NCBI RefSeq assembly: GCF_029227915.1 | Contig: NC_079881.1 | Location: 25,645,501 to 25,709,500 of the forward strand | Source of the DNA: Hydractinia symbiolongicarpus | Lineage: Eukaryota > Cnidaria > Hydrozoa > Anthoathecata > Hydractiniidae | Direction of reading: 5' to 3' | Length of the DNA: 64,000 bases | Part shown: piece by piece, positions 1 to 8,321 of the stretch | Position numbering within the stretch: the first letter of the stretch is position 1 | Layout of the letters: every line of letters starts with the position of its first letter | Translations under genes and position numbers: made by a program | The notes under the pieces: generated by a model | Told to the model about the DNA's origin: nothing | What the model saw: only the letters and a program-made list of their open reading frames with translations | The model's database searches: none

Positions 1-2612
1 GCGGGTTTTCGTTTGCCGGCAATTAAACTTCTTTTATTCAGCGTCTCATTAAAAATCAAATCATTTTTAAAAAGTTCAAGTCTCATGCGTCTTAGTGGTG
101 AAAATATGATTTAAAGAATCGTTCGGGAAATGAGTTTACTTCCTGCGTACTTTCTTTGTATACTTTTGACTATACAGGCCGGGTCCGGGATTTACGGGAA
201 ATCGCGGGTTTTCGTTTGCCGGAGATTAAACTCCTTTTATTCAGCGTCTCATCAAAAATGAAATAATTTTTGAGAACTACAAGTCTTATGCGTTTTAATG
301 GTGAAAAGATAATTTAAAGAATCGTTCGGGAAATGAGTTTACTCCCTGCGTACTTTCTTTGTATACTTTTGACTATACGGGCCGGGTCCGGGATTTACGG
401 GAAATCGCGGGTTTTCGTTTGCCGGAGATTAAACTCCTTTTATTCAGCGTCTCATCAAAAATGAAATCGTTTTTGAAAACTACAAGTCTCATGCGTTTTA
501 GTGGTGAAAAAATAATATAAAAAATCGTTCAGGAAATGAGTTTACTCCCAGTTTACTTTCTTTGTATACATTCGACTATACGGGCCAAGCCCGGGATTTA
601 CGGGAAATCACGGGTTTTCGTTTGCCGGCAATTAAACTTCTTTTATTCAGCGTCTCATTAAAAATGAAATCATTTTTGAAAAGTACAAGTGTCATGCGTT
701 TTAGTGGTGAAAATATAATTTAAAGAATCGTTCGGGAAATGAGTTTACTCCCTGCGTACTTTCTTTGTATACTTTTGACTATACGGGCCGGGGCCGGGAT
801 TTACGGGAAATCGCGGGTTTTCGTTTGCCGGAGATTAAACTCCTTTTATTCAGCGTCTCATCAAAAATGAAATCATTTTTCAAAACTACAAGTCTCATGC
901 GTTTTAGTGGTGAAGAAATAATTTAAAAAATCGTTCGGGAAATGAGTTTACTCCCTGCGTACGTTCTTTGTATACTTTTGACTATACGGGCCGGGTCCGG
1001 GATTTACGGGAAATCGCGGGTTTTCGTTTGCCGGAGATTAAACTCCTTTTATTCAGCGTCTCACCAAAAATGAAATCATTTTTGAAAACTACAAGTCTCA
1101 TGCGTTTTAGTGGTGAAAAAATAATTTAAAAAATCGTTCAAGAAATGAGTTTACTCCCTGGGTACTTTCTTTGTATACATTCGACTATACGGGCCAATTT
1201 CGGGATATACAGGAAATCGCGGGTTTTCGTTTGCCGGCGATTAAACTCCTTTTATTCAGCGTCTCATCAAAAATGAAATCATTTTTGAAAACTACTAGTC
1301 TCATGCGTTTTAGTGGTGAAAAAATAATTTAAAGAATCGTTCGGGAAATGAGTTTACTCCCTGGGTACTTTCTTTGTATACTTTTGACTATACGGGCCGA
1401 GTCAGGGATTTACGGGAAGTTGCGGGTTTTCGTTTGCCGGCGATTAAACTCCTTTTATTCAGCGTCTCATCAAAAATAAAATCATTTTTGAAAACTACAA
1501 GTCTCGTGCGTTTTAGTGGTGAAAAAATAATTTAAAAAATCGTTCGGGAAATGAGTTTACTCCCTGGGTACTTTCTTTGTATACTTTTGACTATACCGGC
1601 CGAGTCCGGGATTTACGGGAAATCGCGGGTTTTTGTTTGCCGGCGATTAAACTCCTTCTATTCTGCGTCTCATCAAAAATGAAATCATTTTTGAAAATTA
1701 CAAGTCTCATGCGTCTTAGTGGTGAAAAAATAATATAAAAAATCGTTCGGAAATGAGTTTACTTCTTGGGTACTTTCTTTGTATACATTCGACTATACGG
1801 GCCAAGCCCGGGATTTACGGGAAATCGCGGGTTTTCGTTTGCCGGCGAGTAAACTCCTTTTATTCAGCGTTTCATCAAAAATGAAATCATTTTTAAAAAC
1901 TACAAGTCTCATGCGTTTTAGTGGTGAAGAAATAATTTAAAGAATCCTTCGGGAAATGAGTTTAATCCCTGGGTATTTTCTTTGTATACATTCGACTATA
2001 CGGCCAAGCCCGGGATTTACGGGAAATCGCGGGTTTTCGATTGCCGGCGATTAAACTCCTTTTATTCAGCGTCTCATCAAAAACGAAATCATTTTTGAAA
2101 ACTACAAGTCTCATGCGTTTTAGTGGTGAAAAATAATTTAAAGAATCCTTCGAAAATTGAGTTTACTCCCTGGGTACTTTCTTTGTATACTTTTGACTAT
2201 ACGGGCCAAGTCCGGGATTTACGGGAAATCGCGGGTTTTCGTTTGCCGGCGATTAAACTCCTTTTATTCAGCATCTCATCAAAAATGAAATCATTTTTGA
2301 AAATTACAAGTCTCATGCGTCTTAGTGGTGAAAAAATAATATAAAAAATCGTTCGGGAAATGAGTTTACTTCCTGGGTACTTTCTTTGTATACATTCGAC
2401 TATACGGGCCAAGCCCGGGATTTACGGGAAATCGCGGGTTTTCGTTTGCCGGCAATTAAACTTCTTTTATTCAGCGTCTCATTAAAAATGAAATCATTTT
2501 TGAAAAGTACAAGTCTTATGCGTCTTAGTGGTGAAAATATGATTTAAAGAATCGTTCGGGAAATGAGTTTACTTCCTGCGTACTTTCTTTGTATACTTTT
2601 GACTATACGGGC
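1..2612. repeat. 203-bp satellite array, left arm
   Basis: About 13 head-to-tail copies of a ~203-bp monomer, lengths varying by one or two bases. Landmarks in each monomer are GAAATGAGTTTACTCCCTG, TTTCTTTGTATAC, GACTATACGGGCC, TTTACGGGAAATCGCGGG, TTTGCCGGCGATTAAACTCC, TTCAGCGTCTCATC and CATGCGTTTTAGTGGTG. Monomers differ mainly at CTTTTGAC versus CATTCGAC, at the ten bases after CGGGCC, and around AAAATGAAATCATTTTT. Open frames of up to 73 codons arise wherever a monomer lacks a stop in one frame; they begin and end at the same monomer positions on both strands and are not genes. The arm ends mid-monomer at the target duplication of the inserted element. Confidence 0.97.
2608..2612. repeat. 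Target-site duplication, left copy (CGGGC)
   Basis: The five bases immediately outside the left terminal repeat are CGGGC and recur immediately outside the right one. Fusing the flanks with one copy gives TATACGGGCCGGGTCCGGG, the normal monomer sequence found uninterrupted for example near 25661. This defines the element ends to the base. Confidence 0.9.
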
Positions 2613-2663
2613 AGAGATAGGAAAAGGCGGATGTTAGGACAGATCCCCTTAGCACTTTACCAT

Positions 2664-2696
2664 TCCACGTCAAATTATGGATCATCCACGTCAAAT
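2664..2696 (+). repeat. Paired 12-bp direct repeats in left TIR
   Basis: TCCACGTCAAAT occurs at 2664-2675 and 2685-2696, a 21-bp period or about two helical turns, so both copies face the same side of the DNA. The right TIR has the mirror pair at 18490-18501 and 18511-18522. Position and spacing suggest a protein-binding site for end recognition (integrase or replication protein), but the ligand is unknown. Confidence 0.5.
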
Positions 2697-2749
2697 CAAC
2701 GATAGAAGAGTCTATAAAATCCGTTAGCACCTACGAATGTCCGGATCCG

Positions 2750-2817
2750 CCCCAACACCCCAACCCCCGCCGTGTCCCCCGGGCCCCCTCCCCTCCCCAT
2801 GGGTCCCTACCCACCCT
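2750..2817 (-). other. C-rich/G-rich tract in left TIR (quadruplex potential)
   Basis: The plus strand is almost purine-free between the TATAAAA box and the polymerase stop, so the minus strand carries successive runs of three to five G, enough for one or more intramolecular G-quadruplexes. The tract is mirrored at 18370-18439. It is far more GC-rich than the rest of the element and the satellite. Confidence 0.6.
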
Positions 2818-2845
2818 CATCTGTCGTGCCTTATAATTTATAGTG

Positions 2846-5800
2846 TTATGTGTGTCTATAATGGCCTCTTGCCAGTGTGGTAATACCATCATCCAAAATT
2901 ATGCGCTTATCATCATCTGCATTGAGCGCTAGTTTGTTTGTTTTTATGGTATGAACATCATGCTTAATCGATCGAAAGGTCATCTGTTCCCTGTAAACAT
3001 TTTCACCCTCGAACAGACATCTCTTATAGTCATCGAAACCTATTGTCTTCCTCACCACACATTTCTTGACCCCCTTGCACCTCTTATCCTCCCTACCACA
3101 TAGCTGTTTGTAAGCATAATTCTTAGCCCTAAGAGCGATAAATTCGGTCATTACCTTACCACCCAACTCATCCTTCATCAGCCCAATGATCTTTTTATTC
3201 AAACCTAATGGTAGGGGTCTGCCATCTTTCTTATCGTACCCTGACGTGTCAAATCTCAAAGCTACATCGTCGGCGATATCTTTGTAAAAGTCGTCGGTTT
3301 TTATGTGGTAGACGAATGAATCTGTATCCATGTAGCAAAGCTTTACATCCACACCATATTTTGGTCTCATGTAATCATAGTGGAACTCATACATAACCAT
3401 CTTGGACAAGTCGAGAATTGCCAGCCCCAGGTAGATTGGCTTATTCATTTTGATCTTGATCTTGGACATCTCTATGCCCATCAGTGTTTCCGAGAACCAC
3501 GTGCTACCCTTGAAGTTGGGCTTCATCACCAGCTTCTCATATTGTTCTTTCTTGGTAGCCAAACGTATATCCTTCTGCCTTCGCTGATTCTCCATTGTCT
3601 TCCCAAAGACCGAATTATTCATCAGCTTGAAAAAGTCCTTTTCGAAGTCATTAGTTGATTTGGTACGCAAATCAGTGTTGAAATCTATGTACGACTTCAA
3701 CCACGCACTCTGATCAAATCTCAAGACCCTATGAACCTTCTCAAGAACAAGACCATGCTTCAACGCTTGATCAAGCGCACGGATATGAGTGATATATTTC
3801 TTCTTGTCTGAAAGACACGGTGTCAGCTTCTCGACGCCATTAATGATCTTCCTCTCGGGCATGAAAGGAAGGTCGTTATGAGAATCATGAAGCTCCCGTG
3901 GATAGCAAACATCAACCTCAAGGATGTACCCCTTTTCACCGTTTTCCACAGCTAATTGTGAAATCAGTTCGGGTGTAAAATCAGAAACCACGTCATCAAC
4001 CCACTCAAACCCTCCGGTCGGCATCTTCTGAATCATGGCCCAGCCGTACAAATTATTTGCATCTAGGTATTGGAGATAGCTATTCATCTCCTTACTCTCA
4101 GATGTGTTGGCTTTGGTGGTATATTGTTTTTCCTCTTTCGGTACAGACGGTCCCCCACATACCTTTTCATACAAACCCATGATCTTATCCTTCACGGCTC
4201 TGTAAGCTTTACTAGTTTTCACCTTGATGACCCTAGGTACATGTTTCATTAACCAGTACCTCAATTCAATCAATTTTCTTTTTACAAAAGGCACGGTTTT
4301 AGCAATTTCCTGCTGCTCAAATAAATCCATGCAATTCCCATCCGATGTGTTGTACTCGTCCACCATATACTTATTGTTGGCCTTGGCGTAGCGGTGGACA
4401 GCCTGACACAATCCACCCCTAATACCACTCTCAATGAACATGACCATCTCCATATCCGACAATAAATCTAGACTAACCTTGGTCTTTTTCAAACACGCCC
4501 TCCAGGCTAATCCCGGAGCAGTGTAAAAGTGAGCCGGGTCTAGATCGTAGTTTCTCAAGCATGTTTCTCTGAATGTCTCAAACACATCACTCAGAAGCAG
4601 AACATCCGTCTTGAGATAGATATCATGATAAACGCCCATATTTTCAACTTTCATGTCCTTCCACACCTTCTGGGCATGCGCATAATCGGCATCGCTGATA
4701 CCATTCATGTTCAGCTTGCTGTAGAAATCATCCTTTGGCGGGAGCTCAGTTTCATTAAACCTATCGAATGAGTTAACATACTCATATGGGTATACACCCT
4801 TCCTTCTCATTATGTTGAATTCGTCACCATTGAAGAATTTTCTAAGGTTTTTGCATTGATCATCTGATAGGTTGTCAGCCAGGGAGCTTAGGCCGCTTGA
4901 CATAAATCTAAATGAATCGATGAATCTCAGTTGTATCTTTTTGTCTTTGGTCTCACCATTTTTGTCAATGTATTCACCAACCTTAACATTCGTAGAGAAA
5001 GAGATATATTTCTCCTTATTCTCCGCGATTACACCCATACCATCTTCTCCGTACTTCCTAGCAAGCTCCTTAATGAATAAATGCGCATCGTAGCCACTCA
5101 GATTGTGGAAGACAACCGGGATATAATTAGGTACCTTATACCGCAGATTACACCCCTGATGAGCGGCTCCACGAAACTTACCGGTGAAATGACAGTGATC
5201 CCTAACCTTGATGTCATCCTTGTCATCAAACTCCTTCATGCAAATGTGGCACACCTCGGCTCTATTGAAACCGTCACGCTCCTCATCCGTCAGTGGATCC
5301 ATTTCTTTCTGAGGAAACATGTTATATAACCTTTCCGCCTCGGAAACCACATGATCCACAAAACGCGTAACACAGTCCTCACCGCGATAAAGATTAAGAG
5401 GGTTGGGAACGTCACCATGAGCATATTTACTATAACAACAGAATCCGGTGGGAACATGTTTACCAACTTTCTCGGTGGATGATCCGCATTTTCTCTCATC
5501 TTCTGGCAACTCTTTTGTAAAAGCTTCGAAATCGGCATACATGATGAATGGGGCTTTGAGTTGAAACTTACCATCAGTGAAGGTTAAGGTGCTACCCTCC
5601 TTAGGGAGTTGAATCTTAGCAGCATCGTTATTCTTGCAATACTCAAAGTGCTCATCCCTTTTCTGTTCGCTTTGAAAACCATAGAGACAATTCAAGCAAT
5701 AATACTCCTTATTTTTATGCTTTGAGTTAGCCTTGCTAAGTACACCGCTCAAGTTCTTAACAGCGATATAATGTCTCTTATCCCCCTCACATAGTAAAAA

Positions 5801-7147
5801 CAAAACAACCGTCTCCTTACGATCAAGATGCTTCGACTTGCGACACATGTAGATACCTTCTCTCTCATCCTTTGTCAAAACATGCACAGCGACATCGGGG
5901 TTCCTCCTCTCGAAGAGATCTATCTTGTTTAACGCCATTGGGAAAGTTAGACCATCCCAATTATACTTATCATGCTTCTTAAGGATTGAGATCCGTTCAG
6001 GGTGATTATCGATCTTATCATGATTGAGAGCAGCGATAACGGCCCATTTGAAGCATTCTTCATCCTCGTTATGTGGGTTAATCACGGATCGCTTACCACT
6101 GAAGTTCTCGGGCAGCGGCAAGTAAGAACTACCTCTGGTTAATTTCAGTTTATGAAAATCCACATGCATATGCAAGATTTTATCAATTGTGAATCCGCTA
6201 GCTGGCAGCGCGGGGTTTTCAATCTGCTCGATTATCTTATTACGCATCCGATCGAAAACATCGGAAATGTCATCGTGGGCGTGCAGTATCTCCATATAGC
6301 TATTGAAAGCTTTATCGACATGTACACATGGGGCATCAGTCGAGCTGGTGTCCTCCCTTACCCATTTCACCCACAAGGTCGCCTGAGTCTTCAGCGACTT
6401 CTTCTGCCCTAGCACGTCACTCGTCAACCTCTTGACGACATGCTCGACCTTTTCGAGAAAGACCTTGACATTCTTCCCACCATCCGAGTTTATTTTGAAA
6501 CGTTTGTATGAACCTACAAAAGCTTCTTCAATGGGGGTATAGGGGTTTTTCTCCTCCTCCTCATCCTCCTCCTCCTCCACTTCTTCCTCTTCCTCTCCAC
6601 TGCCCTTTTCATACAAACCCGTGATCTTATCCTTCATGGTTTTGAAAGCTTTGCTCGCTTTCTCCTTAATAGCCCCAGGTACATGATTTATTAACCAGTC
6701 TCTCCATTCGATCAACTTGCTTTTCAAATCCATGTCTTGTTGGCTAGTGCCCGGTCTCGGTGCCGGTACGGGTCTGGTGGGTCTCGGTGCCGGTACGGGT
6801 CTCGGCACGGGTACCGGTCTAACCGGTGCTGACACAGTAGTGGGTGTCAATAATTCGATCAGATCGGCCTTTCTGAGCCTTGAGTAGCCACGTAGGCCGC
6901 GTTCTCTAGCGAGAGCTCTTAATTCGGAAACTGTATTTCTCGAAGTCATGCCCGGTTGTTCACTACCGGATCTCGAGGGTCTCGGTGCCGGTACGGGTCT
7001 CGGCACGGGTACCGGTCTAACCGGTGCTGACACAGTAGTGGGTGTCAATAATTCGATCAGATCGGCCTTTCTGAGCCTTGAGTAGCCACGTAGGCCGCGT
7101 TCTCTAGCGAGAGCTCTTAATTCGGAAACTGTATTTCTCGAAGTCAT
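2846..7147 (-). CDS. POLB: Protein-primed family B DNA polymerase (Polinton PolB)
   Basis: Replicative polymerase of 1,433 residues, expected to prime from a terminal protein at the TIRs. All key motifs are present: Exo I D539/E541 (YADFEAF), Exo II N682...Y686-D687, Exo III Y844...D848 (YLKTD), Pol A D1029 (DANNLYG), Pol B K1174...N1178-S1179 (KLMNNSVFG), Pol C YMDTDS with D1274 and D1276, and KxY at 1342-1344. Between Exo I and II sits an HNH/endonuclease-VII-like zinc module (C633, C636, D650-H-C-H, H663, C666-N667), and a C2H2-like finger lies at 484-504. The N-terminus has two identical SAP-like modules (1-35, 67-101), Pro/Arg/Val linkers and an acidic stretch (185-199). A ~45-residue module at 141-183 recurs at 956-997. 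The stop lies inside the left TIR. ATG at residue 67 is a possible alternative start. Upstream are a TATATAATA box and an ATCGTA motif. Confidence 0.97.
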   Translation of the reverse strand: MTSRNTVSELRALARERGLRGYSRLRKADLIELLTPTTVSAPVRPVPVPRPVPAPRPSRSGSEQPGMTSRNTVSELRALARERGLRGYSRLRKADLIELLTPTTVSAPVRPVPVPRPVPAPRPTRPVPAPRPGTSQQDMDLKSKLIEWRDWLINHVPGAIKEKASKAFKTMKDKITGLYEKGSGEEEEEVEEEEDEEEEKNPYTPIEEAFVGSYKRFKINSDGGKNVKVFLEKVEHVVKRLTSDVLGQKKSLKTQATLWVKWVREDTSSTDAPCVHVDKAFNSYMEILHAHDDISDVFDRMRNKIIEQIENPALPASGFTIDKILHMHVDFHKLKLTRGSSYLPLPENFSGKRSVINPHNEDEECFKWAVIAALNHDKIDNHPERISILKKHDKYNWDGLTFPMALNKIDLFERRNPDVAVHVLTKDEREGIYMCRKSKHLDRKETVVLFLLCEGDKRHYIAVKNLSGVLSKANSKHKNKEYYCLNCLYGFQSEQKRDEHFEYCKNNDAAKIQLPKEGSTLTFTDGKFQLKAPFIMYADFEAFTKELPEDERKCGSSTEKVGKHVPTGFCCYSKYAHGDVPNPLNLYRGEDCVTRFVDHVVSEAERLYNMFPQKEMDPLTDEERDGFNRAEVCHICMKEFDDKDDIKVRDHCHFTGKFRGAAHQGCNLRYKVPNYIPVVFHNLSGYDAHLFIKELARKYGEDGMGVIAENKEKYISFSTNVKVGEYIDKNGETKDKKIQLRFIDSFRFMSSGLSSLADNLSDDQCKNLRKFFNGDEFNIMRRKGVYPYEYVNSFDRFNETELPPKDDFYSKLNMNGISDADYAHAQKVWKDMKVENMGVYHDIYLKTDVLLLSDVFETFRETCLRNYDLDPAHFYTAPGLAWRACLKKTKVSLDLLSDMEMVMFIESGIRGGLCQAVHRYAKANNKYMVDEYNTSDGNCMDLFEQQEIAKTVPFVKRKLIELRYWLMKHVPRVIKVKTSKAYRAVKDKIMGLYEKVCGGPSVPKEEKQYTTKANTSESKEMNSYLQYLDANNLYGWAMIQKMPTGGFEWVDDVVSDFTPELISQLAVENGEKGYILEVDVCYPRELHDSHNDLPFMPERKIINGVEKLTPCLSDKKKYITHIRALDQALKHGLVLEKVHRVLRFDQSAWLKSYIDFNTDLRTKSTNDFEKDFFKLMNNSVFGKTMENQRRQKDIRLATKKEQYEKLVMKPNFKGSTWFSETLMGIEMSKIKIKMNKPIYLGLAILDLSKMVMYEFHYDYMRPKYGVDVKLCYMDTDSFVYHIKTDDFYKDIADDVALRFDTSGYDKKDGRPLPLGLNKKIIGLMKDELGGKVMTEFIALRAKNYAYKQLCGREDKRCKGVKKCVVRKTIGFDDYKRCLFEGENVYREQMTFRSIKHDVHTIKTNKLALNADDDKRIILDDGITTLARGHYRHT
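6752..7147 (-). repeat. 198-bp tandem duplication at the 5' end of POLB
   Basis: Codons 1-66 and the following copy form a 198-bp tandem duplication (6950-7147 and 6752-6949). The encoded first 57 residues are identical in both copies and the DNA is nearly so. It doubles the SAP-like module and the RPVPVPRPVPAPRP linker, and gives the gene two equivalent ATG codons in frame. The near identity points to a recent event in this lineage. Confidence 0.85.
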
Positions 7148-7389
7148 GCTTGTGTATTATATACGATTTATGAAATCTTTAATCCATTTTTTCTAAAAAT
7201 CGTAAACCGTGTTGGAGGGTCGTGAGTGTCCTAGTTTGTGGGGCAACCACCATGCTAAATTGTAGTAAAACACGCTTTGTGATACATACATCGATACACC
7301 ATGGGTACCCACCCATTGGCACCTCGAGGGTCGTGAATCACATTTGTTACCCGTCCGAGTAACAAAAAATGCCCTAACAATCCGACCCG
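7148..7389 (-). promoter_or_regulatory. POLB upstream region / RING gene 3' region
   Basis: This 242-bp spacer carries no credible gene. On the minus strand, just before the polymerase ATG, it has TATATAATA, then a TTAAAGATTT box, then an ACGATTT...AAATCGT pair about 40 bp wide (7163-7205). Farther out come TGGAGGGTCGTGAG, GCAACCACC and CACCATGGGTACCCACCCA, which recur in the next spacer (7915-8321). The far end contains the RING-gene hairpin. The order matches the spacer upstream of the RING gene, so the two promoters are duplicates. Confidence 0.55.
7343..7366 (-). terminator. 3'-end hairpin after the RING gene
   Basis: TTTGTTACCCG-TC-CGAGTAACAAA forms 11-bp arms with one mismatch that becomes a G-U pair in RNA read from the minus strand, the strand of the RING gene. 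It begins 23 bases after the stop codon and is preceded on the coding strand by GGGCATTTTTTG. The same arrangement follows the ATPase gene (14278-14302) and, in weaker form, the SAP gene (8285-8308). Confidence 0.6.
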
Positions 7390-7914
7390 TCAAATATATA
7401 GTCTAATGACAAGATCTATTGATGCGCGACATATAGGGCATTTATCCCCCCTCTTCTCCAATTTATTTGCGCACGATAAACAGCAGCAAAAATGCCCTGT
7501 TATACCATGAACAATGGTGGCGGTCTTTCGTTTAGAAAGACAAATGATACATCTATCATCTTCATCAATGTCATCGTCCGCGTCGTCCTCATCGTCAACC
7601 TCAACCCGTTCTGGTACTGGTCTAATCGGTGCTGGTACCGGTCTTGGCACTGATACATTTGGTCTCGTCACGGGTCCAGAAAATTCGGTCACTTCGAGGT
7701 CCAGCATCCCTATGACGAGCGGTAAAGTAATATCAGGATATCTTTCGGGTACTGTTGATAACAGTAATTCGATAAGCTCAGCCCTTCTGAGCCGCGAGTA
7801 TCCACGTAGGCCAAGGTACCTCGCTCTGGCTCTTAAATCAGGGACCGTGAAAAGATAAAAGTCATCAATATATTCTCTACTGTGTATCAAATCGAGAACG
7901 ATTCCTGAAGACAT
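7390..7914 (-). CDS. SAP-like plus MDM2-type RING protein (putative E3 ubiquitin ligase)
   Basis: 174 residues. Residues 24-52 form the same SAP-like module as in the polymerase (GLRGYSRLRRAELIELL). A Pro/Val/Arg linker (89-103) and an acidic run (106-120) lead to a C-terminal RING. Its ligands C122, C125, H136, H141, C145, C148, C159 and C162 have spacings C-x2-C-x10-H-x4-H-x3-C-x2-C-x10-C-x2-C, which is the MDM2/MDMX pattern including the IVHGxTGH core. The chain ends 12 residues after the last Cys with an aromatic penultimate residue, as MDM2-type RINGs end close to their dimer-forming tail. Expected role: DNA-associated E3 ligase acting on a host regulator; the target is not inferable. 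It is its own transcription unit, with an inverted-repeat promoter upstream and a hairpin downstream. Intact. Confidence 0.88.
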   Translation of the reverse strand: MSSGIVLDLIHSREYIDDFYLFTVPDLRARARYLGLRGYSRLRRAELIELLLSTVPERYPDITLPLVIGMLDLEVTEFSGPVTRPNVSVPRPVPAPIRPVPERVEVDDEDDADDDIDEDDRCIICLSKRKTATIVHGITGHFCCCLSCANKLEKRGDKCPICRASIDLVIRLYI

Positions 7915-7929
7915 GCTTGGCTATGATAT

Positions 7930-7966
7930 ACGATTTTGCAAATCTTTAAGATGTTTGCAAAATCGT
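7930..7966. promoter_or_regulatory. 13-bp perfect inverted repeat (operator-like)
   Basis: ACGATTTTGCAAA (7930-7942) and TTTGCAAAATCGT (7954-7966) are perfect complements around an 11-bp centre containing CTTTAAG. It sits 16 bp upstream of the RING start. A degenerate version with 7-bp arms sits at the same place upstream of POLB. The size and symmetry fit a dimeric regulator or a transcription-factor pair; the protein is unknown. Confidence 0.55.
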
Positions 7967-8284
7967 AAACCGGGGTGGAGGATCGTGAGGGGCTTCGTTC
8001 GCAAGGCAACCCCCGGGAGGTTGCGCTGCTCCATGATGGTAAAACGCGGTTTATGATACTGACATCGCTCCACCATGGATCGTTTCCCGGAGTGTAAATG
8101 TGGGTGGGTACTCCCCCAGGGAAAAAAATCAGGACCTCCGAGGTCGCGAGGATCGTGAGGGGCTTCGTTCGCAAGACAACCACCGGGGTGGAGGATCGTG
8201 AGGGGCTTCGTTCGCAAGACAACCACCGGGGTGGAGGATCGTGAGGGTCGTGACCGCTCCACCATGGGTACCCACCCACCAACA

Positions 8285-8308
8285 TTTGTTACCCGTCTGA
8301 GTAACAAC
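8285..8308 (-). terminator. 3'-end hairpin after the SAP gene
   Basis: TTGTTAC (8286-8292) pairs with GTAACAA (8301-8307), with a further C-G pair inside and a C/A position that is G-U in the minus-strand RNA. It starts about 15 bases after the SAP-gene stop and is preceded on the coding strand by GGGTATTTTTTG. Homologous to the hairpin at 7343-7366. Confidence 0.5.
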
Positions 8309-8321
8309 AAAAAATACCCAA

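Larger units (their letters stand above)
2613..2910 (+). repeat. Left terminal inverted repeat (298 bp)
   Basis: Exact inverted partner of 18276-18573 apart from two mismatches, one at the eighth base from the end and one in the C-rich tract near 2757. From outside in it holds a pair of TCCACGTCAAAT direct repeats 21 bp apart (2664-2675, 2685-2696), a TATAAAA box reading inward (2713-2719), a strongly C-rich tract (about 2750-2817) and the last ~22 codons of the polymerase gene. In a protein-primed replicon the outer end is the expected replication origin and terminal-protein attachment site; that is inferred from the family. Confidence 0.95.
7915..8321 (-). promoter_or_regulatory. RING gene upstream region with tandem GC-rich repeats
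   Basis: About 400 bp without a credible gene. Next to the RING ATG are TATA-like GTATATCATA and a perfect 13-bp inverted repeat (7930-7966). Beyond lies a GC-rich unit of about 43 bp (GGGGTGGAGGATCGTGAGG ... TTCGTTCGCAAGACAACCACC) at about 7971, 8146, 8184 and 8227; the 8184 and 8227 copies are in exact 43-bp register. CTCCACCATGGGTACCCACC (8262-8281) also occurs upstream of POLB. The far end holds the SAP-gene hairpin. Overlapping minus-strand open frames here simply read through the repeats and look spurious. Confidence 0.55.
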
